A DNA stretch of 64,000 nt, taken from contig MNCI01001420.1 in NCBI GenBank assembly GCA_015680685.1, forward strand, positions 223,827-287,826. The letters run 5' to 3'. Below the pieces are notes generated by a model. That model was not told where the DNA came from and made no database searches. It saw only the letters and a program-made list of their open reading frames with translations. Source of the stretch: Gnetum montanum. Taxonomy: Eukaryota > Streptophyta > Gnetopsida > Gnetales > Gnetaceae. The stretch's first letter is position 1; each line of letters begins with the position of its first letter. Shown here in pieces: positions 21,690 through 31,876 of this stretch. The translations under genes and the position numbers were made by a program.

Positions 21690-22500
21690 CTAAGAGGCTC
21701 TTGCATTGGCCATGTCTTAAGGCCCTCCTACAAGTGTTAAAGGATTGTGAGCTCTGATATCCATGTGCAATCCTCTTGGCTGAAGTCAACATCCACAAGG
21801 GTCATATCTTTGTCCATGGTGAACCATGTGAGTGGCTGCATAGAAAAGGTAGTAGATAAAGCCTCCCTTGAGGGCATGGTAATTTCCCACTCTGAGGAGT
21901 CACTAACCACTATGTGGTGAGCTAATATCTTGAAAGCCTGACTCCCACTAATCACCTTAATGAACAACTCGAGGTGGCAAGCCTTGAAGGACTCTTCCTT
22001 GAGTTGCTATAGATATGCATCTCGCTCATGCTTATAGTGGCATTTGTGATTTTTCTGCATGTGCTTCCACTTGCACACTTTAGCGTTGAAATTTTTCTAA
22101 TCTTGGCCCTTTCGAGCAAGCAGATCTATCTATAGCCTTTGCTCAATGATCTCCCAGGTGGTCTCATTCTTGCCTTAGATGGTCGACCAATACTTGGCAT
22201 AATCAATCTTTACAGTTCGCTAGGTATTATCTCCTTGTGCCTAAGTCGACAAGAAATCATATCGGGATTGGAGGTTCTCGATCTTCATGTTCTAGCTTAC
22301 CATTGTCTCCTGAAGCTCATGTACATGTTTCCATAGGTACTCGTTTGAGCACCTATAGGTCCATAACAGTTTCCTAGAAGAAAGCGTGCACTTGTTGGTT
22401 TCCTCATACACATGGTGAGACACCTGCTCCACTTCAAGGGGGTACTTGAGAATGACATCCATCTTAGCCACCTGGTTCTGATCCCAATGGAGCTGAGAAC

Positions 22501-22590
22501 CTATTGGCATGTAACAAGAAAATTAATAATAAGCCAAAGACTAAACATAAAATTGGTAGAGCAACATAAGAAAAATAAAATAATGCATAC
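22501..22590 (-). other. Predicted GT-AG intron, 90 bp, antisense gene
   Basis: Minus strand AAGTTCA|GTATGCATT ... CATGCCAATAG|GTTCTCAG. T-rich interior; reading is open on both sides. Confidence 0.55.
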
Positions 22591-22728
22591 TGAACTTGGG
22601 ATCCACCTAATGTATGCGGTCTACCATATCCTCAACAATGCCTTCCATGAAGGTAAACTTGTTTGGTGTCTCTACGCATGGCTCCATGTGGTAGGTAGGT
22701 GTAGGCGATGGACCACTAGCAGGTGCAT

Positions 22729-22821
22729 CTGAGGCTACATAATAATAATACTTAGCAACAACCAAATAGCCAAAGATGTGAGAGCGAAGTTCAAAAACAG
22801 ATGACAACTTAAAGCACTTAC
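22729..22821 (-). other. Predicted GT-AG intron, 93 bp, antisense gene
   Basis: Minus strand CTTACTTG|GTAAGTGCTTT ... ATGTAGCCTCAG|ATGCACC. Consensus donor GTAAGT and a pyrimidine-containing acceptor. Confidence 0.6.
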
Positions 22822-24439
22822 CAAGTAAGCCCTTAGGTGTGAGAGCAAGGGGGTCTTCCAACTACACATCATCAAAGAGGCTGGAAAAATCACCCTCGTC
22901 AGGGTGGAACAACCCCTTTGCATCAAACTGCTGGAAGGTCTTTGTGGCCTTGTGCAGCTCCTCTCTAGGTACCTCCTCCTCCTTAGTTTGAGGAGGGGCC
23001 ATCTCTACTACTACCATCGCCATTGCTTTGGTAGCCTTCTCACATAATTCACAAACATAACATAGTAGCATTAGCCTGACATAATAAGAAAACATGAAAA
23101 GATAAACAAAATATATATATATAATGAATGCATTTAAGACATGTGTATTAACCTGCAACAACTGTCCATAAGGTGGGTATCTTAAGGCAAATTTTCTTGG
23201 TGTCCACCTGTCCAATCGTAGGGGCAGATTCCTTTGTCAAGCATGGCCTCTTGATCTTTGCCTTGGATGGTCCCACCATTTCTACGATATAACGGTTGGC
23301 CTTGTTCACATTCTCAATAATAACTGGGGGACACTTGCCCATGCTGTCATGAAAATAATATGATTGTGACTGCCCAAGATGACCTTTGGTCGTAACTGAG
23401 TACTACTCATCGATCCTCTTTGGGGGGGTCCTACATGTGAGTGGTTGTGAAGAGGTGCCTGACCCAAGGCTTGGAAAACTGCTTACAACCTTGCACTACC
23501 CAATGCTTACTATCTTAGACCACCAGAAACTCCATGAACCTTCATAGATACATTGTGAAGAACATGAAGTGCATGTGAGACCTTGTTTGAAGGTTGTAGT
23601 GAAGTCTGGTGATCTCTGCTTACAGTCCAGTGGCGAGGAAGGAGGCCCAATTGAGCCTCGTGCCTTCCTCCAATACCTTCCTTATCACTCATGCCTGCTC
23701 CACCCTAAGGATTTTTCCTTGGAAGAGCAACTTTGGAAAGGAACAAGCATGAAAAAGAGGGTACAGCTCCCAGATCTCATGCACATGCACATTTCTAACT
23801 ATGATGCCTTTGTGAGATTGGGTGGTTCTTAGCCACTCCTCGATCTCTCCTTTGTAGTCCACCTCTTTGTTGGCCTTGTTAATGATCAATGGGCCATTGA
23901 AGGGGAGGCCAAAGAGGTCAGTAAAGAAGGCATCGCTAAGGTCCAAGACTACCCTCACTCCATGCACATGGGTGACGAAGCGATAGACGTCACTACTGAA
24001 GGAGTCTATAATGATGATCATTTTAACCACTAGAATGCTTAGGCTAAGGGCCAAGAAAAGGTCCATCAACCTAGCATGTGTGAGTCAATTAATCAATGCC
24101 TCACAGGCTTGATGGCACAACCAATGTTGTGCCCCCTTCACATCACCGTATTTCATGATGAAGGTGGCCTCGTTGCGACCTATGATGACTACTGTCACCT
24201 CTCCTGAAGAAACTACAACTTCAACATAAGCAAAAACAATGATAGCATCATGCAACAGTGAATCAATGAGTGTATGTGAGAAGGCATAAAAGCCAAACAC
24301 ATAAACGCTCACGTGGAACAAACGGTGTGCAAGATAGAGTTGGTGGTGCAATTGGCTCCTTAAAATTGGGCATACCACTAGCCTACCCCTCATCAAGCCA
24401 ATCATAGATCTTGCATCGCTCGAATGCCTTTAGGTACTA

Positions 24440-25230
24440 GGTATATTAATTCTTTAGATCATCTCCCACCTACTCAAGTACGACTTCCTAAAAGTTAAGA
24501 CTAGAGGAGAACACCTCTAAGGTAGTGCAGGTCAAGGCAAGAGCTCCTGGCTCGTCATGGAGTCCCTGATCATCAACTTTAAATTTGGCATTAAGCATAA
24601 ATAGTTAATAGTTAGAAAATATAGCATGATCCAATAGCATGGAAGACAATGCAAAGTCATAGGAGCAGTTACCCTTCGGTGCAATATACCATTCCAGATG
24701 AGTTTTTGAACATCGTATGCATTCATAGAGTGATAAAAAAGGAGTTGCTCCTATTATAATAAGAGAAATCTAGTGTTTCCCAGATCCTAGATGAGGGATG
24801 AGTGCCCCTTGGGTCTTGTCTCGAACCACTTGCTTTGTCATCACTGGTTGTGGGCTCATTGGACATAAATTTCAATATGTCCCAGTTGGCCCTTGGCAAC
24901 AATGTCTCGGTGATAGCACCCATAGCCTCCACTGTTAAGTGTGACCAAATGATTACACTGAAGTTCTATAGTAGGAATGCTAGGAATTTATATGCCCCAG
25001 GCTGAAACCATACCACTTGACAACCCAACTTCATATTCAGTGTAGGCATGTTGGGCACAGGCTCACTTATGCAGCAAAGAATGTCGATAAGCTCCATGAT
25101 CACCAAGATTGGCTTTAACAACACTCTACAAGCACACAAATAGAAATGTAGCATTAGTCTACAATAGATGCATTTTGGAAAAAACATATTAAATTAGATT
25201 CAGTAAAAAATATTAACATGACGTAGCATA
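24440..25230 (-). pseudogene. Antisense FCP1/NIF-like phosphatase fragment inside T2
   Basis: Minus-strand exon 25125-24673 follows an acceptor ...GTGCTTGTAG and reads KPILVIMELIDILCCIS, then FQPGAYKFLAFLL.NFSVII and WSHLTVEAMGAITETLLP, then YYNRSNSFFI and MFKNSSGMVYCTEG in another frame. This order resembles FCP1-homology (NIF, HAD-type) phosphatases: D-x-D-G-x-L strand, RPG..EFL..L...F.V.IWS, then N.TN.LLIDDS..K...NP. The catalytic DxDG region is degenerate (MELID) and the DDS is shifted. An intron is predicted at 24672-24577, and the next exon VDDQGLHDEPGALALT fits the C-terminal DD..L...GAL pattern. If correct it is a host gene fragment or an element-borne domain. Homology is judged by eye only. 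Confidence 0.4.
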
Positions 25231-26910
25231 AGTTAGCAAAATATCCTAGAGCCCCTTGGGCTCTATGGGTATAGGACGTCAACATACACATTTGACATGC
25301 ATGGTACTCATTAGGGTACAATATGTTTCACATAACATCATTGTTTTATTTTGTATGATTACATAACATGTTGCATTATCATTTCATTTTGCATGATTGC
25401 ACACTCAGCATTGGCATTTTGCATTTCATGGGTCTAACATTTTTGCATCAAATTTTTGAAAATGTTTTCTAACTCTGAGCAACGTGGTCCAAAAAATTGT
25501 AGAAAAAATTCTAACTTTGGGCTACCTCTGAGAGTATAGTCCAAGATGGAAAAATTTCTAACTGTTGTCCATGTTCCTTGGGGATTGTAGCCCTTAAAAC
25601 TTTGATAAAACTTCAAAAAGGTCAAACTGCTGGCTCTACTCACAAGGAGCGTAGCCCCTAAAAAATTTAGAATTTCTGAAAAACTAAAAATACTTACTTA
25701 AGCATTGTGCCTCGTGCACCTTGCACTCTTTTCCATTAGGCATCCAATGCCAGTGGTGGTCATGACCCTCATGACCACAACGATGATGCTACTGTGTGTT
25801 GCGTTGCTTGCCCTTAGCAAATGAAAAGCAAAACCTGAAAAAAATGCATCCTTGGTGTTGTTCTATCCCATAGCCCTTGTGGCTATGCATCCCTACCATA
25901 GAACGTTGAGCCCTCATGGCCCCCATAGCCACCTTCAAAGATGAAATCAAAAAAATAAGTGGTAGAAACCCTCTATCGCATCCTTGCTTTGTGGCATGCC
26001 ATTTTTGCCACCGCCGATGCTCTCATTCTTGCCTCTGCCATTACACTGTTAAAATTTCTTAAAATAGCAAAAAAAAAATTTTGTTTGCAAGACCTCACCA
26101 TGCTTCTACCCTGCAAGAGGTAGCCTTAGGGCCATTGCCAAAACCCCACAGCCCCACATAGGCTTGCGACCTTTTCCTCCATGTAGTCACATTGGCCGCT
26201 GTAGCAGCCATGAATGTTGTAACACATACCCTTGCACCATGCCATCGCCCATTTGAAACCCTTGTAATGCAAAACCCTCTCAAAAAATCACAAACCCTCA
26301 TGCACACATGCCCTCCCTTCTTAGTCATGATGGCCCAAATGGCTATGGTGGCAATGGCCCCTGCCATGGTTGGGCACTGCCAAAACCAAAACCTAGCCTC
26401 AAGTGCCTAAGTACAGAAAGCTAAAAGAATGAAAACAACAAAAAAGGGATGAGCATAGTCAAGGGTACCTGGTAGTCGGTGATGCCCTCTGCTCCTCTAC
26501 GCATGCCTGCGATAGGCATCTTAGGACTTGTTCTCCCTCATCCACATTGGCCAAGTTGGGGTGCTGACGTCCACTTCTGTGTGACATTATAGCAACTACG
26601 CTCTTGTAACCATGCTATGCTCTAGAAAGTTCATTTTCACCTTTTGACAATGACAAATTTACTAAGGGTAAAATGTGCTTTTATACTGCGAGGGACCACT
26701 TAATTTTTACCTACCCAGGATTACCCTCAATAGTTCAGAGCATAGTTGGGTGGGAGTGTAGTCATCAAAGTTAGAAAAATTTTGAATTTTTCTAGCTATC
26801 TTTAGACTTAGAAAAATTTTAATTTTTTTTTGTTGCCTAGTGGGCACCTAGGCCAATTTTTCTTTTTTAGTGTACCAAGCCTTGCCCCAATGATGCATTT
26901 AGCACATATC
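25231..26910. other. T2 insert region, no assigned gene
   Basis: About 1.7 kb between the antisense gene block and the right-flank repeats. 25430-25700 and 26580-26830 contain LTR-like words (GCATAGTTGG, GTAGTC, TTTCTAAC) on the plus strand, suggesting decayed U3-type sequence. 26100-26410 is GC-richer and open on both strands with Ala/Met-rich products, which I take as low-complexity chance frames. Upstream exons of the antisense phosphatase-like gene could lie here but none was recognised. Confidence 0.35.
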
Positions 26911-26914
26911 ACAA

Positions 26915-26990
26915 TCTGCTACGATGTTAAATTGGCATCTAATGGTCTACTAAGACCTTAAATTGGCAACCCCATGGCTTGTCGAGACCC
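26915..26990 (+). repeat. Right-flank copy of T2 repeat motif
   Basis: TGTTAAATTGGCATCTAATG then GTCTACTAAGACCTTAAATT: two degenerate units of the motif seen at 21035-21310 and 30655-31110. Confidence 0.5.
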
Positions 26991-27151
26991 AAAACCATCC
27001 CATGCATCTCTTGCCTTTAAAATTGCATATACATACTTAGGAAAAATTTCATCGCATTGTTTTCTTTAACTGTGCATATTGCTTTCATTAAGATGGATGT
27101 GGCTTGAGATTTTGCTAGTTGTTTTTGCAAAATTATTATAGGATTCACAAC

Positions 27152-28320
27152 ATGTCTACGTATGAGCATCTTCAGTCATCATTAGTCCTCATTGGGCCAC
27201 ATGATGATCTTATGTGATGTCTTGATCGGCAATGCCTAGATCTTGAGGCCATAGCCTATGATGAATACATAACATCTGTAGAGGCACTGCTAGATTGGCT
27301 GGACCATCTAGTTAGGGCTCTAGATCTAGAGGTAGGTGATCTCACCAAGGATTCCCTCATTGAAGTCCCTATAACAACGCTTTGTGATGAGGCAAAAACA
27401 TTGAAACTTAGTTCTTTGTTAGAGCCTCAAAATGCCCAGAACATTGCAAAAGTGCTCAACAAAAACATCAAGGCATTTGCCTAGTCTTACGAAGACATGC
27501 CAGGCCTAGATCCTTGCGTAGTGCAACACAACATAATCCTTGATCCTTGCATAAAACTAGTTAAGTAGAAAGCTTGCAAGGTTAGGTGTGAGGTGGTGTT
27601 GGTAGTTTGTAATGAAATCACCAAGCTTTACAAAGCTAGTTTCATCGAAGTCATTGACTATGCAGACTGGGTCTCCAACATCATAGTTGTACCTAAAAAA
27701 ATGGAAGTATACGCATTTGCATAGACTTCCGGGACCTCAACAAGGTGACCATTGAAGACGATTTTTCATTACCTAATATTGATCAATTGGTCAATACTAT
27801 AGCTAGCCATGCCTTTTTGTCCTTCATGGATAGGTTCTTGAGGTATAAACAGATTTGGATCAATCTAGAGCACCAACTCAATACTACCTTCATGACCCCT
27901 TGGGATACATTTTGCTACATCATGATGCCCTTTAGGCTCAAGAATGCAAGAGCGACTTATTAATGAGCCATGATGTACATATTTAGCAATTACTTGTTAG
28001 GTCTACTTAATGATTATGTTGATGACATAGCAATTAAATCCAAGGCATCACAAAACCACGTAGATGACATAGACCTTGTGCTCAAACATTGCTTGAAGCA
28101 TGAACTTAGATTAAATCCTAAGAAATGTATCTTCGATGTCAAGATGGGTTGCATGCTAGGTTTCATAATATCCAAAGCAAGCATACACATAGACCTCGAT
28201 AAGGTTAAGACCATCATCAACTTAGCACCACTAGCCAACCTTAAGAAGCTATGAGGGTTACAAGGCAGATTGTAATTCATATGATGGTTTATCACATGGT
28301 TGATTGACAAGTTGTAGCTA
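27152..28320 (+). pseudogene. T2 pol start and reverse transcriptase
   Basis: ATG at 27152 opens MSTYEHLQSSLVLIGPHDDL and a 130-residue Tat-type pre-RT region (LIEVPITTLCDEAKTLKLSS, AFA.SYEDMPGLDP, cf. FAWSYEDMPGLDP). RT motifs follow: IDFRDLNKVTIEDDFSLPNI (27725-27780), MMPFRLKNARATY (27924-27962), NDYVDDIAIKSKA (28012-28050, with the catalytic Y-V-D-D kept), LRLNPKKCIFDV (28108) and MLGFIISKASIHID (28153). Two stops and a small frameshift in the fingers. It would copy element RNA into cDNA in the cytoplasmic particle. Confidence 0.85.
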
Positions 28321-28329
28321 ATGCAACAC

Positions 28330-28690
28330 TTGCTCAAAAAGGGAGTCCATTTTGAGTGGACAACTTAATGCCAAGAGATATGTGACAACCTTAAGTAGGA
28401 GTTGGCTCAACTTCCAACGGTCTACCCTCCACAAAGAGATAAACCATTCTACATCTATCTTGCTACCTCAGACACGTCCATGGCTTCTCTACTTTGTCAA
28501 AAGCAAGACGATGGTACAAAGGTCCTCGTGTACTACCTAAGTCATGCATTAGTTGCCTATGAAGCAAAGTATAACAATGTGAAAAAGACTCACCTTACCT
28601 TAGTCTTTTCTCTTAAGAAGTGGAGGCATTATCTTTTTCGTAGTCAAGTCAACATCATCTGCAAAAGCAATGTACTCTGAGCTATTACAA
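28330..28690 (+). pseudogene. T2 RNase H (retroviral-type, first)
   Basis: RKPFYIYLATSDTSMASLLC-like start, VLVYYLSHALVAYEAKYNNV and HLTLVFSLKKWRHYLF: the RNase H tether standard in Ty3/gypsy (YL.V....V.A.L......VYY.S..L...E..Y...EK..LAL..A..K.RHYF). It joins directly to the RT thumb/connection. Confidence 0.75.
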
Positions 28691-28879
28691 CGAGTATTTA
28701 TGAGAGTAGTCACATTGTATGTTGGAAAGTAAGAATTGTGGAGTTTGACTTGTATTAAATTGCACAAGCATTAACCAAAGGTCAAGCAATAGTTGCACAA
28801 CTTATGGCTTCCCTAATCGATAATCAAACAACAATAGATCTAGAATTTCTGGATGAGGATGTCACTAGCATAAGCCAAG

Positions 28880-29300
28880 TGCTTGACAACTTTGAGGCAA
28901 TCTTACACTTTGATAGTGCTGTAACCTCTTAAGGGGGTAGTGTCACTACCGTAATCACATTTCCCTCTAGGGAGATCTAACCTTTCACATATTTTTTTGC
29001 ATTTTCATGCACTAACAACATGGTAGAGTATGAGGGTCTCCTCCAGGGTATCTTAGTAGCTTGTGACCTAGGAATATAGAACCTAGTGATCCCAGGTGAC
29101 TTACAACTAGTTGTCAACCAAGTTATGGATGTTCACGCTTGTAAAGCTTAACACTTAAAACCTTACTGTGACCTAGCAAAGCACCTGCTCAAGCAATTTG
29201 CAATTGCTGATGTTCAACATATCCCCTACAATGAAAACTCCATTATCGATGCATTAGCTACATTAGCCTTAAGAATTACACTTGCAATGTTTCACACATT
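28880..29300 (+). pseudogene. T2 second, archaeal-type RNase H
   Basis: LHFDSAVTS.GGSVTTVITF (28908-28970), NNMVEYEGLLQGILVACDLG-I (29010-29075), LQLVVNQVMDVHACKA (29100-29150) and IPYNENSIIDALATLA (29220-29270). These follow the plant/archaeal RNase H pattern: FDGA....G.G......P......L....TNN.AEYEAL..GL..A...G, QLV..Q, and the final N..AD.LA. The Asp of FDS, the Glu of VEYEG and a final Asp are still readable. A second RNase H after the first is diagnostic of the Tat lineage. Confidence 0.8.
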
Positions 29301-29559
29301 TCCCACCATGGTGGCAAATTGCATAGTGCTTGTCATGCAAACAACTGACATTGCATCCATAGCCATAGTAAGCACGACTCACACAGTAGCGTGGTACGAA
29401 GACATCAAATCATATCTTCTACAGGGTGAACCTCCATAACATCTAACCACTACCTAAAAATATGCAATGTGAAATCCATGGCGAAAATACATCATTGTGG
29501 GAGATAACACATTTTCCTGCAGATCCTATGATGGCATATTGTTGACTTGCATCAATGAC

Positions 29560-30620
29560 AGTGAAGCATAGATAATCGTTGAACAAGTCCATGAAGACTT
29601 TGCGGAGGCCACATAGCACCTAGGGCAATGGAGGGAAAGATCAGATGCTTAGGCTACTATTGGCCTTACATGGAGCATGATTATGTCTCCAGGGTCAAGA
29701 TGTGTGACACATGTCAATGGCATGGTACCTTAATGCACGTGTCACCCATCGAACTGCATACAACGTAGATCACATGGTTATTCCAACGTTGGGGGTTGGA
29801 CACTATAGGACAATAATGACTACATCCTCCGTAGGGCATAGCTTCATTATAACTGTCACTGAGTATTTTACGAAGTGGGTTGAGGTTATTCTCCTTAGGA
29901 AGACTACATCGTAGCAAGTTTGCAAATTCATACTTGATAGCATAATGACTCATTTTAGTTTACCCATGACCATAATCATAGACAACAGGCCATAGTTTAG
30001 CAGTGTTGAGACCAAAGCCTTTTGTAAACACTTTGATCCTTTTCATCGCCCTACTACCTATAGGAAAATGGCCAAGTGAAGGCCACAAATAAGGTCATCG
30101 TCAATCTTTTAAAGAAGATGTTCAATAGTAGCAAATGACGATGGCACGAATAGTTGATCTATGCACCTTGGGCCTACCACATGACATGTAGAATAACAAT
30201 GGGTAAGATGCCATACAGTTTGGTTTATGGATCTAAAGTGATCTTGCCTCTTGAATTGTAGGTCCCATCTCTTTATGTAATTCTCTTAAGCTTCATCGAT
30301 GAGGTTCAAAACGACGAGTTGAGGACCACCAACCTCAGCTTGATATAGGAGGAGTGCATGTAGATGCTTGGTCAAATTAAGTGGTACCAACAAACACAAT
30401 GGCAGAAACACTGTCACAATTAGCACTAGCACCTGATCAAGAAAGGGACCTAGTCCTCAAGGTTGTTTGCAAACCCGTAGATAAATTCTTAGCCAACTAG
30501 GAAGAGCCTTTCTTGGTCGTTAAGGCCTATGATAATGGTGCAGTCAAGCTTGCTAACCATGATGTCAATAAATTTCCTAACCCAATGAACTACTCATATC
30601 TGAAGCCATCCTACGCCTAG
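29560..30620 (+). pseudogene. T2 integrase
   Basis: N-terminal zinc region remnant with MCDTCQWHGTLMHVSPIELH (29700-29755). The DDE core region holds VDHMVIPTLGVGHYRTIMTT (Asp of the usual W..D), FIITVTEYFTKWVEVILLRK (29850-29905), IIIDN (second Asp, about 29975) and ENGQVKATNKVIVNLLKKM (third acid Glu, 30067-30120). The C-terminus is SYLKPSYA ending TAG at about 30620. Frameshifts split it. It would insert cDNA, making the 5-bp duplication actually seen. Confidence 0.8.
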
Positions 30621-30654
30621 TACAAAAAGTTGCATCTTTATGAAGCAAGGAAAG

Positions 30655-31110
30655 CGAAAGTTCACTATGACTATAAACTAGCACAGATAGTCTACTATGA
30701 CTATAAATTGGCATAGAGTGTCTGCTATGACTATAAAATAGCATAGATTAGTTTGCTATGACTATAAACTAGCACAACATGTCCACTATGACATTAAACT
30801 GGCACCCACATCCATAGTCTATTATGACTATAAACTGGCACAACAAGTCCCTTATCACTATAAACTGGCACAACAAGCCCCTTATGATGCTAAACTGACA
30901 TAACTTGTCCTTGGATCATGATGTTAAACTAGCACAACCTCCATCATTTGCTACAAAGTTAAACTGGCACTCAACAATATACTAGGACTATAAATTAGCA
31001 CATCATGGTTTGCCAGGACCTTAAACTAGGTTCATAGTCAACTAGGATCCTAAACTAGCATAGCATATGATCTACTAAGACCTTAAACTAGGTTCATAGT
31101 TTAACACACC
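30655..31110 (+). repeat. T2 3' tandem array, about 36 bp x 12
   Basis: Copies of CTATGACTATAAACTRGCAC with a 12-18 bp variable tail (AACAAGTCC and others), losing regularity to the right where CTATGAC becomes CTAGGAC. It starts right after the integrase stop. Tat/Ogre-type elements often carry tandem arrays here that seed satellites elsewhere. Confidence 0.8.
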
Positions 31111-31876
31111 TAGTTTTGCGGATAAGTGAACACAAATACTTCCAACTCTTTATCATTGGCCCACATCTCGTGGGCACAGCGGGGTACTACAGTTCCAGAA
31201 TGGAGTTCACATAATCAAGAGAGGCCTCTGGAACATTTGTAGCATTATTGCCTCTTGGCATTTTGTTGATCTTCTGGAGCTCTTGCCATGGTCACCAGCA
31301 GTACCAACCCCAGGTCGGATCGATAACATTACTGACCTTGGGTATTTCATTATTGGTTAGAGCTCTTATCATTAGCATAACCTGTTGGACTAGTGGTAGT
31401 ATCATGGCCCCTCCATTTTGCTATCATCCTCTAGCTTACACCATTGCTCAGGCTTGGGAGTGCTTGCAGCATCTTGGATCTCTACCATTTTGTTAGCAGA
31501 GCTGCAATTTCGCAACTGGTCTAACCCTAAATTTGCCTTGACTCTTTCATAAGCACTCTGATGAGAGTCATAATTTCAAGGGTAAGCCATTCTAGCACCA
31601 TGGACATTGGCCCTCTGACAAGCATTTCAACAAGAGATCATTATTTTGGTGACAATCCATCCTTGGTGCCACACTTTGCAGTATCACACTGTTTGCACTT
31701 CATTACCTTATTATCCCCTAGCACATTTCCTACCACCCTCAGGACTCTTGAGCATGGTGAAGTGACATCTGGTTGGATATTAACAAGTGATGTTGGTGCT
31801 AGGCATATCGTGGTGTTTTGTGTTCCTATCGATGCCTCTTGGGCCACTCCTCCAGACATTGACAAAGAGGGACCAA
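31111..31876 (+). other. T2 3' untranslated region and polypurine tract
   Basis: No recognised protein. Open frames such as 31561-31911 run into the LTR, and I treat them as chance. AAAGAGGGACCA (31864-31875) just before the LTR TG is the probable plus-strand primer (polypurine tract). Confidence 0.5.

Larger units (their letters stand above)
21508..24405 (-). pseudogene. Antisense spliced ORF of T2, coiled-coil protein of unknown function
   Basis: On the minus strand, several long frames are separated by short AT-rich GT-AG introns: 22821-22729, 22590-22501 and 21689-21586, plus a weaker GTTAAT-start candidate near 23155-23046. From the N-terminus: a region with HGVRVVLDLSDAFFTDLFGL-P (about 23980-23920), resembling the V.G..V..S...I..LGLP signature of plant transposon-associated proteins, then RKVLEEGTRLNWASFLATG. 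Between 22500 and 21740 one frame, interrupted only by TAG or TGA codons, encodes a charged, probably coiled-coil segment (KHVHELQETM, WEIIEQRL, CKWKHMQKNHKCHYKHERDA). It ends in a Pro-rich tail EEEPPPPPSTIG and TAA. Function unknown; antisense additional ORFs occur in other Tat-lineage elements. Confidence 0.55.

Noticed and set aside
26095-26410. Overlapping open frames on both strands rich in Ala, Met, Val and Thr
   Set aside because: Low-complexity composition, no motif, both strands open; treated as chance.
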